Assembly: GCA_040390855.1 (NCBI GenBank)
Contig: JAZJXO010000003.1
Coordinates: forward strand, 1 to 54,142
Direction: 5' to 3'
Source: Parvibaculum sp040390855
GTDB lineage: Bacteria > Pseudomonadota > Alphaproteobacteria > Parvibaculales > Parvibaculaceae
DNA length: 54,142 bases
Position 1 is the first letter of the stretch; the number at the start of each line of letters is the position of its first letter. The position numbers were made by a program, and so were the translations under genes. Under the pieces are notes generated by a model. That model had not been told where the DNA came from. It made no database searches and worked only from the letters and a program-made list of their open reading frames with translations. Shown piece after piece: positions 44,266 to 52,426 of this stretch.

Positions 44266-45105
44266 ATGAGCGGCATTTCCGTCGAGCCGATTTCGGGCGC
44301 GCTGGGCGCAGAGGTCAAAGGCGTGGACCTGTCGCACGATTTGACCAACGAGCAATTCAGTGCCGTGCGTCAGGCATTTCTCGATCATCAGGTGATTTTC
44401 TTCCGTGATCAGAAACTGACACATGAACAACACAAAGCGTTCGGACGACGCTTCGGCACGCTCAACATCCATCCTTATGTGAAGGGCATGGACGGGCATC
44501 CGGAGATCATGCAGGTGATCAAAGAGCCTACCGACAAGGTGAATTTCGGCGGTGGCTGGCACACCGACATGTCCTTTCTGGAAGAGCCTGCTCTGGGGTC
44601 ATTGCTCTACGCCAAGGAAGTGCCCGCTGTCGGCGGTGACACGCTCTGGGCAAACCAGTATCTTGCCTATGAGACGCTGTCATCGGGTATGAAAGAAATG
44701 CTCGGGCGGCTCAAAGCGATCCATACCGCCAAGGGCGAATATAGCGAGCGCGGACATTCGGCGCAGAAGCGCGGCTCGATGGATGTGAAAGTCGCACAAG
44801 GTGACGTACCGTCATATGAGCATCCGGTGGTGCGCACGCATCCCGAGACGGGCCGCAAGGCACTCTACGTCAACATGGCCTTCACAGAAAAATTTGTCGG
44901 CATGACGCGGCGGGAAAGCACGCCGCTGCTCCAATTCCTGTTTGACCATTGCACGCAAGAAGGCTTCACCTGCCGCTTCCGCTGGACGGCGAGCACGCTC
45001 GCTTTCTGGGATAATCGGTGCACGCAGCATTTTGCGCTGAACGACTATCAGGGCAAACGCCGCCATATGGAGCGCGTTACGGTGAACGGCGACAGACCTT
45101 TCTAG
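44266..45105 (+). CDS. TauD/TfdA family 2-oxoglutarate dioxygenase
   Basis: This 279-residue Fe(II)/2-oxoglutarate oxygenase has an intact facial triad: H99 and D101 in WHTDMSF, and H255 in DNRCTQHFA. Arg266 or Arg270 in KRRHMERVT would bind 2-oxoglutarate. Family members hydroxylate taurine, sulfonates, aryloxyacids or ethers, leading to release of the side group. The substrate here cannot be read from sequence. It is the last gene of the likely five-gene operon, 1 nt after the GST gene. Confidence 0.91.
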   Translation: MSGISVEPISGALGAEVKGVDLSHDLTNEQFSAVRQAFLDHQVIFFRDQKLTHEQHKAFGRRFGTLNIHPYVKGMDGHPEIMQVIKEPTDKVNFGGGWHTDMSFLEEPALGSLLYAKEVPAVGGDTLWANQYLAYETLSSGMKEMLGRLKAIHTAKGEYSERGHSAQKRGSMDVKVAQGDVPSYEHPVVRTHPETGRKALYVNMAFTEKFVGMTRRESTPLLQFLFDHCTQEGFTCRFRWTASTLAFWDNRCTQHFALNDYQGKRRHMERVTVNGDRPF

Positions 45106-45215
45106 TCCTGCAATCTCCTCTTTAATTTGACCTCACGCCCATGCATCATTGTCGCGGGCGCGCACTGATTTGTTTTGAGGATTTGCGCGAGGGAAAGTTT
45201 TGAGGGGTGGCGTAA

Positions 45216-46028
45216 ATGGGCCGTTTAAGTGTTTTCGCATGTCTGCTCGTTCTGGCCTTGTCACCGGTTGCGGCCAAGGCCGACACCCTGCCGCCCGCAA
45301 CCGATCCGGCCGCGCGCGGTCTTGCCATCGCCACGACCAGCGACGCGCGCGACAAGGGCTGGGGCGACGCCAAGGCGGACATGAAAATGGTGCTGACCAA
45401 TGCGTCGGGCGAGACGAGCGAGCGGGCATTGCAATTTTTAATGCTGGAGCGGCCAGAAGCGGGTTCGGGCAACTGGAGCCTGATGACCTTTGATCGCCCG
45501 CGCGACATCGAAGGCACGGCGCTTCTCACCCATTCAAGCCTCAAAGACGCTGACGACCAGTGGCTTTATCTGCCTGCGATAAAACGCGTGAAGCGCATCT
45601 CGTCCAGCAACAAGGCGGGGGCCTTTGTCGGTAGCGAATTTGCCTTTGAAGACTTCTCGACACAGCAGGTTGAAAAATTTTCCTACAAATGGCTGAAGGA
45701 CGAGCCCTGCGGCACGCTCACCTGTCACGTCATCGAGCGCACCCCCACATATGAAGCATCTGGCTATACGCGCGAGATCGTCTGGATTGACGCGAGCGAC
45801 TTTCAACTCCGCAAAATTGATTACTATGATCGCAAGGACACGCTGATCAAGACGCTGACGCTGTCGGATTACAAATTATATGAGGGGAAATTCTGGCGAC
45901 CCCTGGCGCTCGATATGGCAAACCATGAAAGTGGGAAGGCGACAAAACTCGTCTGGACGGCGTATCAGTTTCATACCGGCCTCAACAAAGCCGACTTCAC
46001 ACCGGCCGCTCTGGAGCGCGCACGTTGA
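45216..46028 (+). CDS. outer-membrane lipoprotein-sorting (LolA-like) protein
   Basis: This 270-residue exported protein has a signal peptide (residues 1-22, PVAAKA) and a LolA-like fold of the PF17131 group. Conserved parts are MTFDRPRDIEGTALLTHSSLKDADDQWLYLPAIKRVKRISSSNKAGAFVGSEFAFED and IVWIDASDFQLRKIDYYDRKD. Such proteins are usually encoded beside RND exporters of lipid or hopanoid type, carrying lipid to the outer membrane. Its stop is overlapped by the TTG start of the next gene. Confidence 0.87.
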   Translation: MGRLSVFACLLVLALSPVAAKADTLPPATDPAARGLAIATTSDARDKGWGDAKADMKMVLTNASGETSERALQFLMLERPEAGSGNWSLMTFDRPRDIEGTALLTHSSLKDADDQWLYLPAIKRVKRISSSNKAGAFVGSEFAFEDFSTQQVEKFSYKWLKDEPCGTLTCHVIERTPTYEASGYTREIVWIDASDFQLRKIDYYDRKDTLIKTLTLSDYKLYEGKFWRPLALDMANHESGKATKLVWTAYQFHTGLNKADFTPAALERAR

Positions 46029-47215
46029 AACACCTTTCCGTTCTCGCGGTTTTGTTGCTGGGTACAGCGGCGCAGGCCGACGAGCTGGGTCTGCGCGGGT
46101 CGATCACACCGGAGATCCGCTACTTTCCGCAAAGCGCCAGCAATTCAAGGCAGGACAGCACGGATATATCCGTCGCCGGCGAGGTGACGGGCAAATATTT
46201 CTTCGGCGAGAACAACAGCCAATCTATTGTCGTGACGCCTTTCGCGCGATGGGACCAGCGCGATCACCGCCGCTCGCATTACGATCTGCGCGAGGCGCGC
46301 TATGGCATCATCATGGGCGACTGGGAGCTGCGCGCCGGTATCGACAAGGTATTCTGGGGAGTCACCGAGGCAGTTCACCTTGTCGACATTGTCAATCAGG
46401 TTGATGCGATCGAAGACCCAGTGAAGCAGGAAGTGCGGCTGGGGCAACCGATGCTGCGCCTGCGGACCACGCAGGACTTCGGTACGTTCGATGTATTCGT
46501 GCTGCCTTATTTCCGCGAACGGACATATCCGAGCGCCGACGGGCGACCGGGAACAGACATTCCGGTCGACACACATCTCACCTCATATGAAAGCAGGCGC
46601 GGCGAGAACCATGTGGATGGCGCGGCACGCTACTCGAATTCGTTCGGAGATGTGGATTTCGGGCTTTCCTATTTTCAGGGCACCGGACGCGATCCCGTTT
46701 TGCAGCCTGCGTTGAGTTCAAGCGGTGATCTCGTACTCGCACCCTTGTATCCGCAGATCAAGCAAGGCTCGTTTGACGCGCAGGCGACCAAGGGCGCATG
46801 GCTCTATAAGGCCGAAGGCTATTGGCGCGATGAACTCGATACGCAATACGAGGCGATTACGGGCGGTATTGAATATACGTTCTACGGCATCGCAGACGGC
46901 AGCGACCTGGGCCTTGTCGTCGAATATGCGCTTGACAGTCGCGGACTTGTGGCCCGCGCACCTTATGAAGACGACGGCTTTGTCGCGCTGCGCTGGACGG
47001 CGAACGATGAAGCCTCCACAACACTTCTCGGCGGTGCAGTCGTGGACGCGAAAACAGGCGCGACGGGTTTCCGTCTCAAGGGTGAGCGGCGGATGAGCGA
47101 TGACTATCTCGTCTCGCTCGAAGCCTATGGCTTTGCCGGAGTGCCGCCGCGCGACCCTGTCTACAACATTGCCGATGACGGCTATGTGCAATTTCGGGTC
47201 GCCCGGTTTTTCTAA
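46025..47215 (+). CDS. outer-membrane beta-barrel protein
   Basis: This 396-residue exported protein has a signal peptide (about 1-18, TAAQA) and alternating amphipathic strands rich in Tyr, Arg and Gly. It ends with VQFRVARFF, a barrel-type C-terminal Phe. The central part contains RAGIDKVFWGVTEAVHLVDIVNQVD. It has the form of a long-chain porin or lipid-export barrel, but I cannot name the family. It starts with TTG; TTG and the TGA of the previous gene share two bases. It forms a pair with the LolA-like protein. Confidence 0.75.
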   Translation: MKHLSVLAVLLLGTAAQADELGLRGSITPEIRYFPQSASNSRQDSTDISVAGEVTGKYFFGENNSQSIVVTPFARWDQRDHRRSHYDLREARYGIIMGDWELRAGIDKVFWGVTEAVHLVDIVNQVDAIEDPVKQEVRLGQPMLRLRTTQDFGTFDVFVLPYFRERTYPSADGRPGTDIPVDTHLTSYESRRGENHVDGAARYSNSFGDVDFGLSYFQGTGRDPVLQPALSSSGDLVLAPLYPQIKQGSFDAQATKGAWLYKAEGYWRDELDTQYEAITGGIEYTFYGIADGSDLGLVVEYALDSRGLVARAPYEDDGFVALRWTANDEASTTLLGGAVVDAKTGATGFRLKGERRMSDDYLVSLEAYGFAGVPPRDPVYNIADDGYVQFRVARFF

Positions 47216-47218
47216 AAT

Positions 47219-50200
47219 CTAGTGCGCGACCTGCACAACGTGTTTCGCGTCGGCGCGTTTCTTCTGCCAGTTCTTCACGATGAGATAAACCGTCGGCACG
47301 ACAAAGAGCGTCAGCAGCGTGCCAAACGACATGCCGCCGACAATGACCCAACCGATCGCCTTGCGGCTTTCGGCACCGGCGCCCGAACTCAGAGCGAGCG
47401 GTGCGGCACCAAGCACCATCGCACCTGTTGTCATCAGGATGGGACGCAGGCGCAGGCCCGCTGCTTCGATGACCGCCTCATGGATAGAGCGGCCCTCGGC
47501 GCGGAGCTGATTGGAAAACTCCACGATCAGAATGCCGTGCTTGGTGATAAGACCGACGAGCGTAATGAGACCGACCTGACTGTAGATGTTGAGCGTCGTA
47601 TTGGTGATGAAGAGCATCGCCAGAGCACCGGCAATGGACAGCGGCACCGAGATCATAATGATGAACGGGTCGGTGAAACTTTCAAACTGCGCGGCGAGCA
47701 CGAGATAAATAAAGAGAATGGCGAGGACAAATGTCGCGGCGAGCGTGCCCGACGATTTCGTAAACTCGCGCATTTCACCATCAAGGTCCGTCTTGATGGT
47801 CGGTGGCAACACTTCGGCAGCGGTCGTTTGCAGGAAGGTCAGCGCCTCGCCCATCGAATAGCCGGGCGAAAGATTGGCTGTGATGGTGGCGGAACGGAAC
47901 TGGTTGAAGTGATTGAGCGAGTCCGGTGCGACGGTTTCTTTTACATCCACAAGATTGGAAAGCTGTACCATCTTGCCCGACGAGGAGCGCACATAGATGT
48001 CGGAAATGTCACTGGGACGACGACGGTCAGCGTCGCCCGCCTGAATGATCGCATCGAACTGTTTGCCCGATTGCTCAAAACGCGTGACTTTGCGCCCGCC
48101 TAGGAATGTCTCAAGCGTGCGTCCCACCGTCGCGACGTCGATGCCCGCGTCAATCACCTTGTCGCGGTTCACGAGAATGTCGATCTGCGGTTTGTCGAGG
48201 TGGAGATCGGAATCGGGAAAGACAAAGCCATGGTTCGCGCGCACTTTGCCGATGAGATGATCAACGGAATGTTCAAGCTCATCGTAAGTGCCGGACGTCT
48301 GGAGAACAAACTGCACGGGCTGCGAGCGCGCGTTCTGGCCAAGAGATGGCGGATTGATCGCAAAAGCCAACAGACCCGGAATTTTCGGCAGCTTGTGATT
48401 GACCTCTTCAACGATCTCGCGCTGGGTGCGCGACCGGTCACCCCATGGATCGAGCAGAGAAAACGAAATGATGTTGGTGATCTGGGGGAAACCCGCCACC
48501 ACGAGGTAGCCCTTCACTTCGGGAACCTCCGATATAACCTGTTCGATCCCGCGTGTGTAACGCTGAAGAAAACCGAGCGTCGCGCCTTCCGGCGCACGAC
48601 CGGCGACGAGGAGAAAACCGCGATCTTCGAGCGGCGCAAGTTCCTGATTGAGAATTTTGAAGAGACCGACGCAAGAAAGCGCGACAACCGCGGCCACAAT
48701 AACCACCTCGCGGCGATGATCGAGCACAGCCACGAGATTGCGCTTATAAGAAGCATCGAGACGGTCGAGCCATTCGCCGAGCACTCGCTCGAACTTGCCG
48801 GGACTGGCCTTGTGCGACAGAAGGCGCGAACAGAGCATGGGCGTGAGCGTCAACGCCATGAAGCCCGACACGACAACAGCAGAGGCGAGCGTCAGCGCAA
48901 ACTCAAGAAAGAGTTTGCCCGTGCGGCCCGAGGCGAACGCAACGGGTGTGTACACAGCGGCGAGCGTCAACGTCATGGAAATGACAGCAAAGGTGATTTC
49001 ACGCGAACCTTTGATCGCGCCTTCGATTGGCGTCATACCGTTTTCGATGTGACGGTAAATGTTTTCGAGCACAACAATGGCATCGTCCACCACGAGACCG
49101 ATGGCGAGCACCATCGACAGAAGCGTCAGCGTGTTGACGGAAAAACCCAGCGCGAACATCAGACCGAATGTGCCGATGAGCGAGACAGGGATCGTCACCA
49201 CAGGAATGAAAGACGCACGGAAAGTGCGCAGGAAAAAGAAGATGACGAGCACGACGAGAACAATGGCCTCGCCAATGGTTTCGTAAACAGACTTGATGGA
49301 CTCGTCGATGAAGACCGAACTGTCAAACCCGATATTTGACGTCATGCCCACGGGCAGAGTGGGTGCCATTTCGTCAAGCGTCGCACGCACAGCTTTAGCG
49401 ACTTCGAGCGGATTGGCGGTGGCTTGCTTGATAATGCCGATGGAAATGGACGGTGTGCCATTATAGGTGGCGCCACGGCGCACATCAGCGGCGGCGATCT
49501 CAACCTTGGCAACTTCGCTCAGGCGCACTTGAAAATTGCCTGCCTGCTTGACGATAATGCGGCCAAATTCTTCCGGCGTGGCCAAAGCTGTTTTGGCGAG
49601 CACGGTAAACTCGCGGTCATTGCTTTCAATACGGCCTGACGGAATTTCGGCATTCTGCTGCCGTACGGCATTCTCAACATCTTGCGCGGTGAGGTCATAG
49701 GCCGCCAGGCGCTCACGGTCGAGCCAGATGCGCATGGAGAAAAGGCGCTCACCGAAAATGACGACCTGTGCCACGCCCGGCTGGTTCTGCATCTGATTTT
49801 TAACGACGCGATCAAGATAGTCGGTGATGTCGAGTTCCGACATGCGATCCGACTTGAAGGCGATGAACATGATGGGCTGGGCGTCGGCCTCGACCTTGGC
49901 GATGACAGGCTCGTCGATTTCATCCGGCAGAAGTCCGCGCACACGGCCCACACGGTCGCGGATGTCGCTCGCCGCCACATTGGGATCGGTTTCCAATGTG
50001 AAGCGGGCTGTCACCTGCGACTCCTCGGGACGGCTCGCGGACGACAGGACTTCAATGCCTTCGATACCGGCAATGGATTCTTCAAGCGGCTGTGTGACTT
50101 CGCGTTCGATAACCGAGGCACTGGCACCGCGATAATCCGTGGTGACGGTGACAACGGGTTCATCAATGGCGGGATATTCGCGCACTGTGAGGCGCTGATA

Positions 50201-50284
50201 GGAGACAAGACCGATGAGAATAAGGATGAGCGCCACAACGGTCGCAAAGACCGGCCGACGGATGAAGAGTTCCGAGATATGCAT
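47219..50284 (-). CDS. RND efflux permease (HAE-1/AcrB-like)
   Basis: This 1021-residue inner-membrane pump has helix 1 (RRPVFATVVALILILIGLVSY), a large periplasmic domain, and helices 2-6 with the proton-relay GLVVDDAIVVLENIYRH. A second periplasmic domain and helices 8-12 (SQVGLITLVGLITKHGILIVEF) follow. It resembles the MexF/AcrB group driven by proton flow. The start MHISELFIRRP at 50284 is preferred over the longer frame. It follows the adaptor gene by 10 nt. It is convergent with the barrel gene, with 3 bp between stops. No TolC gene is seen. Confidence 0.94.
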   Translation of the reverse strand: MHISELFIRRPVFATVVALILILIGLVSYQRLTVREYPAIDEPVVTVTTDYRGASASVIEREVTQPLEESIAGIEGIEVLSSASRPEESQVTARFTLETDPNVAASDIRDRVGRVRGLLPDEIDEPVIAKVEADAQPIMFIAFKSDRMSELDITDYLDRVVKNQMQNQPGVAQVVIFGERLFSMRIWLDRERLAAYDLTAQDVENAVRQQNAEIPSGRIESNDREFTVLAKTALATPEEFGRIIVKQAGNFQVRLSEVAKVEIAAADVRRGATYNGTPSISIGIIKQATANPLEVAKAVRATLDEMAPTLPVGMTSNIGFDSSVFIDESIKSVYETIGEAIVLVVLVIFFFLRTFRASFIPVVTIPVSLIGTFGLMFALGFSVNTLTLLSMVLAIGLVVDDAIVVLENIYRHIENGMTPIEGAIKGSREITFAVISMTLTLAAVYTPVAFASGRTGKLFLEFALTLASAVVVSGFMALTLTPMLCSRLLSHKASPGKFERVLGEWLDRLDASYKRNLVAVLDHRREVVIVAAVVALSCVGLFKILNQELAPLEDRGFLLVAGRAPEGATLGFLQRYTRGIEQVISEVPEVKGYLVVAGFPQITNIISFSLLDPWGDRSRTQREIVEEVNHKLPKIPGLLAFAINPPSLGQNARSQPVQFVLQTSGTYDELEHSVDHLIGKVRANHGFVFPDSDLHLDKPQIDILVNRDKVIDAGIDVATVGRTLETFLGGRKVTRFEQSGKQFDAIIQAGDADRRRPSDISDIYVRSSSGKMVQLSNLVDVKETVAPDSLNHFNQFRSATITANLSPGYSMGEALTFLQTTAAEVLPPTIKTDLDGEMREFTKSSGTLAATFVLAILFIYLVLAAQFESFTDPFIIMISVPLSIAGALAMLFITNTTLNIYSQVGLITLVGLITKHGILIVEFSNQLRAEGRSIHEAVIEAAGLRLRPILMTTGAMVLGAAPLALSSGAGAESRKAIGWVIVGGMSFGTLLTLFVVPTVYLIVKNWQKKRADAKHVVQVAH

Positions 50285-50294
50285 GATGTGCCTC

Positions 50295-51404
50295 TCAGTT
50301 CTTGTGATCTGGGGCTGGGGCGGCTGCATCTACAGTTCCGGCCACCTGCGGCTCAACAGCATCGTCAGGGCGGATTTTCAACTGACCGGCCGTGATGACG
50401 AGATCACCTTCTTTGACGCCGGAACGGATTTCAACCATGCCTGCCATACGCTCGCCGGTGACGACCGGATGGAGCACGGCGATCTTGCCCTTCTCGCCCT
50501 GATCCTCAACGACAAAGACGGCCTTGTCGCCGGTTTTTTGCGGCACGAGCGCGGCTTCGGGCAACATGACCGCGTGGCGCGTTTCGGTGACGATCGTGAC
50601 GCGACCGAAAATACCGGGACGCAACTTGCCTTCCTCGTTTTTGATGGAAGCACGAACAGAAATGGCGCGGCCCGACACGTCGATGACAGGATCTATGGCG
50701 GTGATGATGCCGGTGAAAGTTTCAGCAGGGATCGCGTCAAACAAAACACTGACACTCTGGTCCTTGCTAATCCGCGTGAGATAAACTTCCGAGACGCGGA
50801 AGTCGATACGCATATTGTCAACATCGGCAAGCGTGGCGATGGGCGCGCCGGGTTGCAAATACTGACCGAGGCTCACCTGACGCAAACCGATGATGCCGGT
50901 GAAAGGTGCCTGGATATTGGCTTTATCGAGATCAGCTTTGGCGGCAGCCATGTCGGCTTCGGCAGAACGCATATCGTTCAGCGCCTCGTCCAGCGCACGC
51001 TCTGTGCCGGAGCCCTGTTTGCGCAGGCGCGAGGCACGGTCATAATTGGCGCGGGCAAGCGTGACGCGGGCCTCGGTCTGCATGAGGCGCGCCTTGAGCG
51101 AACCTGAATCAAGCGAGATGATCGTGTCGCCCTGATTGACGCGCTGACCGTCGGTGAAATCAATGCTGGTGATAATGCCGGGGATTTCAGGCGCGACGAT
51201 GATCGACTGGTTACCGTCAAGCGTACCGAGCGCGGAGATGCGCACTTCGACATCGCGGGTGGCGGCGGGTATGACTTCAACAACCGCAGGCGGGCGGTGA
51301 TCCTGTCCCTCACCTGACCATTCGCGGTAAAAATAGAGGGCAAAAAACAAGCCGACAACCACGGCACCGATGCCGATGGCACGGTTTCTAGTCATGTTCG
51401 CCAT
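50295..51404 (-). CDS. RND periplasmic adaptor (HlyD/MFP family)
   Basis: This 369-residue adaptor has an N-terminal anchor helix (residues 10-25), a lipoyl-like half (VVAPEIPGIITSIDFTDGQRVNQGDTIISLD), a helical hairpin (about 105-165), a second lipoyl half (IQAPFTGIIGLRQVSLGQYL), then beta-barrel and membrane-proximal domains. It links the RND pump to an outer-membrane channel. It is the first gene of the two-gene pump operon. The upstream region contains tandem repeats and a palindrome. Confidence 0.93.
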   Translation of the reverse strand: MANMTRNRAIGIGAVVVGLFFALYFYREWSGEGQDHRPPAVVEVIPAATRDVEVRISALGTLDGNQSIIVAPEIPGIITSIDFTDGQRVNQGDTIISLDSGSLKARLMQTEARVTLARANYDRASRLRKQGSGTERALDEALNDMRSAEADMAAAKADLDKANIQAPFTGIIGLRQVSLGQYLQPGAPIATLADVDNMRIDFRVSEVYLTRISKDQSVSVLFDAIPAETFTGIITAIDPVIDVSGRAISVRASIKNEEGKLRPGIFGRVTIVTETRHAVMLPEAALVPQKTGDKAVFVVEDQGEKGKIAVLHPVVTGERMAGMVEIRSGVKEGDLVITAGQLKIRPDDAVEPQVAGTVDAAAPAPDHKN

Positions 51405-51775
51405 TCAATCCCGCTGACGCGGCTCACGCCGCGACCATCCCCCTACAACATTTTTAAACGGCCACGTGCCCTCCACAGGGAAACACCTGACAGCCTTTGT
51501 ATTTTAGTTTTTGAACATAGCACCCGCATGGACCGCCTCAACTCAACAGGCGTCGCGGCGCAATCTCCCCACCATTGCAAATAGGGGAGTTTGAGCCCCA
51601 GTAAAATAGCAAATTGAGGGCATAGCCACAGAGAAGCCACAGAGAGACTTATAATTGACGTTGCTTTACAGACGTGACCGTCACTCAGGCGGTCGTTCGG
51701 GGCACCTATACGGCTTATTATCGTTTCCAATTCAGAGTTTAGAAGTAGCGTCTATTTGTTTGATCTGATCTGAAA
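51405..51775. promoter_or_regulatory. divergent control region of the RND operon and PAP2 gene
   Basis: This 371-bp region has no credible gene and is AT-rich. It contains a perfect tandem duplication of AGCCACAGAGA (51624-51634 and 51635-51645), a TATAAT at 51650-51655 and a TTGACG at 51655-51660. An 11-bp palindrome GTGAC-C-GTCAC lies at 51674-51684 and a looser GACCG/CGGTC pair at 51677 onward. Any of these could bind a regulator of the pump. No regulator gene is adjacent. Confidence 0.45.
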
Positions 51776-52396
51776 GTGCCCTCCCCTTTGTCCATCGACC
51801 GTTTCTTTGAACTCCTGACAAAATTCGGTGATCAGGGCTTCGTGCTGCCATTCGTGCTGGCGGTCGGCGCGGTGCTTTGGCACGGGCAGGCGCGGCGCGA
51901 AACCATATGGTGGTTTGTGGCCACCGGCGCGGCGCTCGGTGGCGTTCTGATGCTGAAGCTCGTCTTTGTGCCTTGCGGCCATTTGCTGCCCGGCTGGGAC
52001 ATACGCAGCCCCAGCGGACATTCGGCGTCAGCCTTTGCGGCTTTCGGCGGCTTTGCCGTGCTAGAGGCAAAATTCCGGCGGAATATCTGGGTGAAAGCCG
52101 CGCTACTGGGCGGCGGTCTCGCTTTCGCCGCACTCATCGCCGTCTCGCGGCTTGTCATTCAAGTCCATTCGGTGCCGGAGGTCCTGCTCGGCAGCTTCGT
52201 GGGACTGATCGCTCCGGTATTGCTTCTCTTTGTCGTAACACCCGATGCGCGGCGCAATCTCGCCGACCCGCTCGGCCTCGCACCGCTTCTGCCACTGGCG
52301 CTGCTGTTGATCTTTGACGGGCGGACGCTGCCAGTCGAAGAACAAGTCTCAATCCTCGCGCTGAAGATCGCGCATCTCTTGGGCGTATGTATCTGA
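51776..52396 (+). CDS. PAP2 family phosphatase, variant active site
   Basis: This 206-residue membrane protein has about six helices. PAP2 motif 2 is intact (RSPSGHS, near 78-84) and motif 3 reads SRLVIQVHSVPE, with Glu in place of the usual Asp. Motif 1 (K-x6-RP) is degenerate: LKLVFVPCG. It probably dephosphorylates a lipid phosphate at the periplasmic face, if active. It starts with GTG, and the ribosome site is weak. The gene is divergent from the RND adaptor. Confidence 0.78.
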   Translation: MPSPLSIDRFFELLTKFGDQGFVLPFVLAVGAVLWHGQARRETIWWFVATGAALGGVLMLKLVFVPCGHLLPGWDIRSPSGHSASAFAAFGGFAVLEAKFRRNIWVKAALLGGGLAFAALIAVSRLVIQVHSVPEVLLGSFVGLIAPVLLLFVVTPDARRNLADPLGLAPLLPLALLLIFDGRTLPVEEQVSILALKIAHLLGVCI

Positions 52397-52426
52397 GGAC
52401 GCAAATGATCAATGTGAAAGAAAAAC

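Noticed and set aside
51443..51730. 95-codon frame in the RND control region
   Set aside because: Composition is rich in Cys, Ser and Trp, it spans the tandem repeat and palindrome, and no ribosome site was seen.
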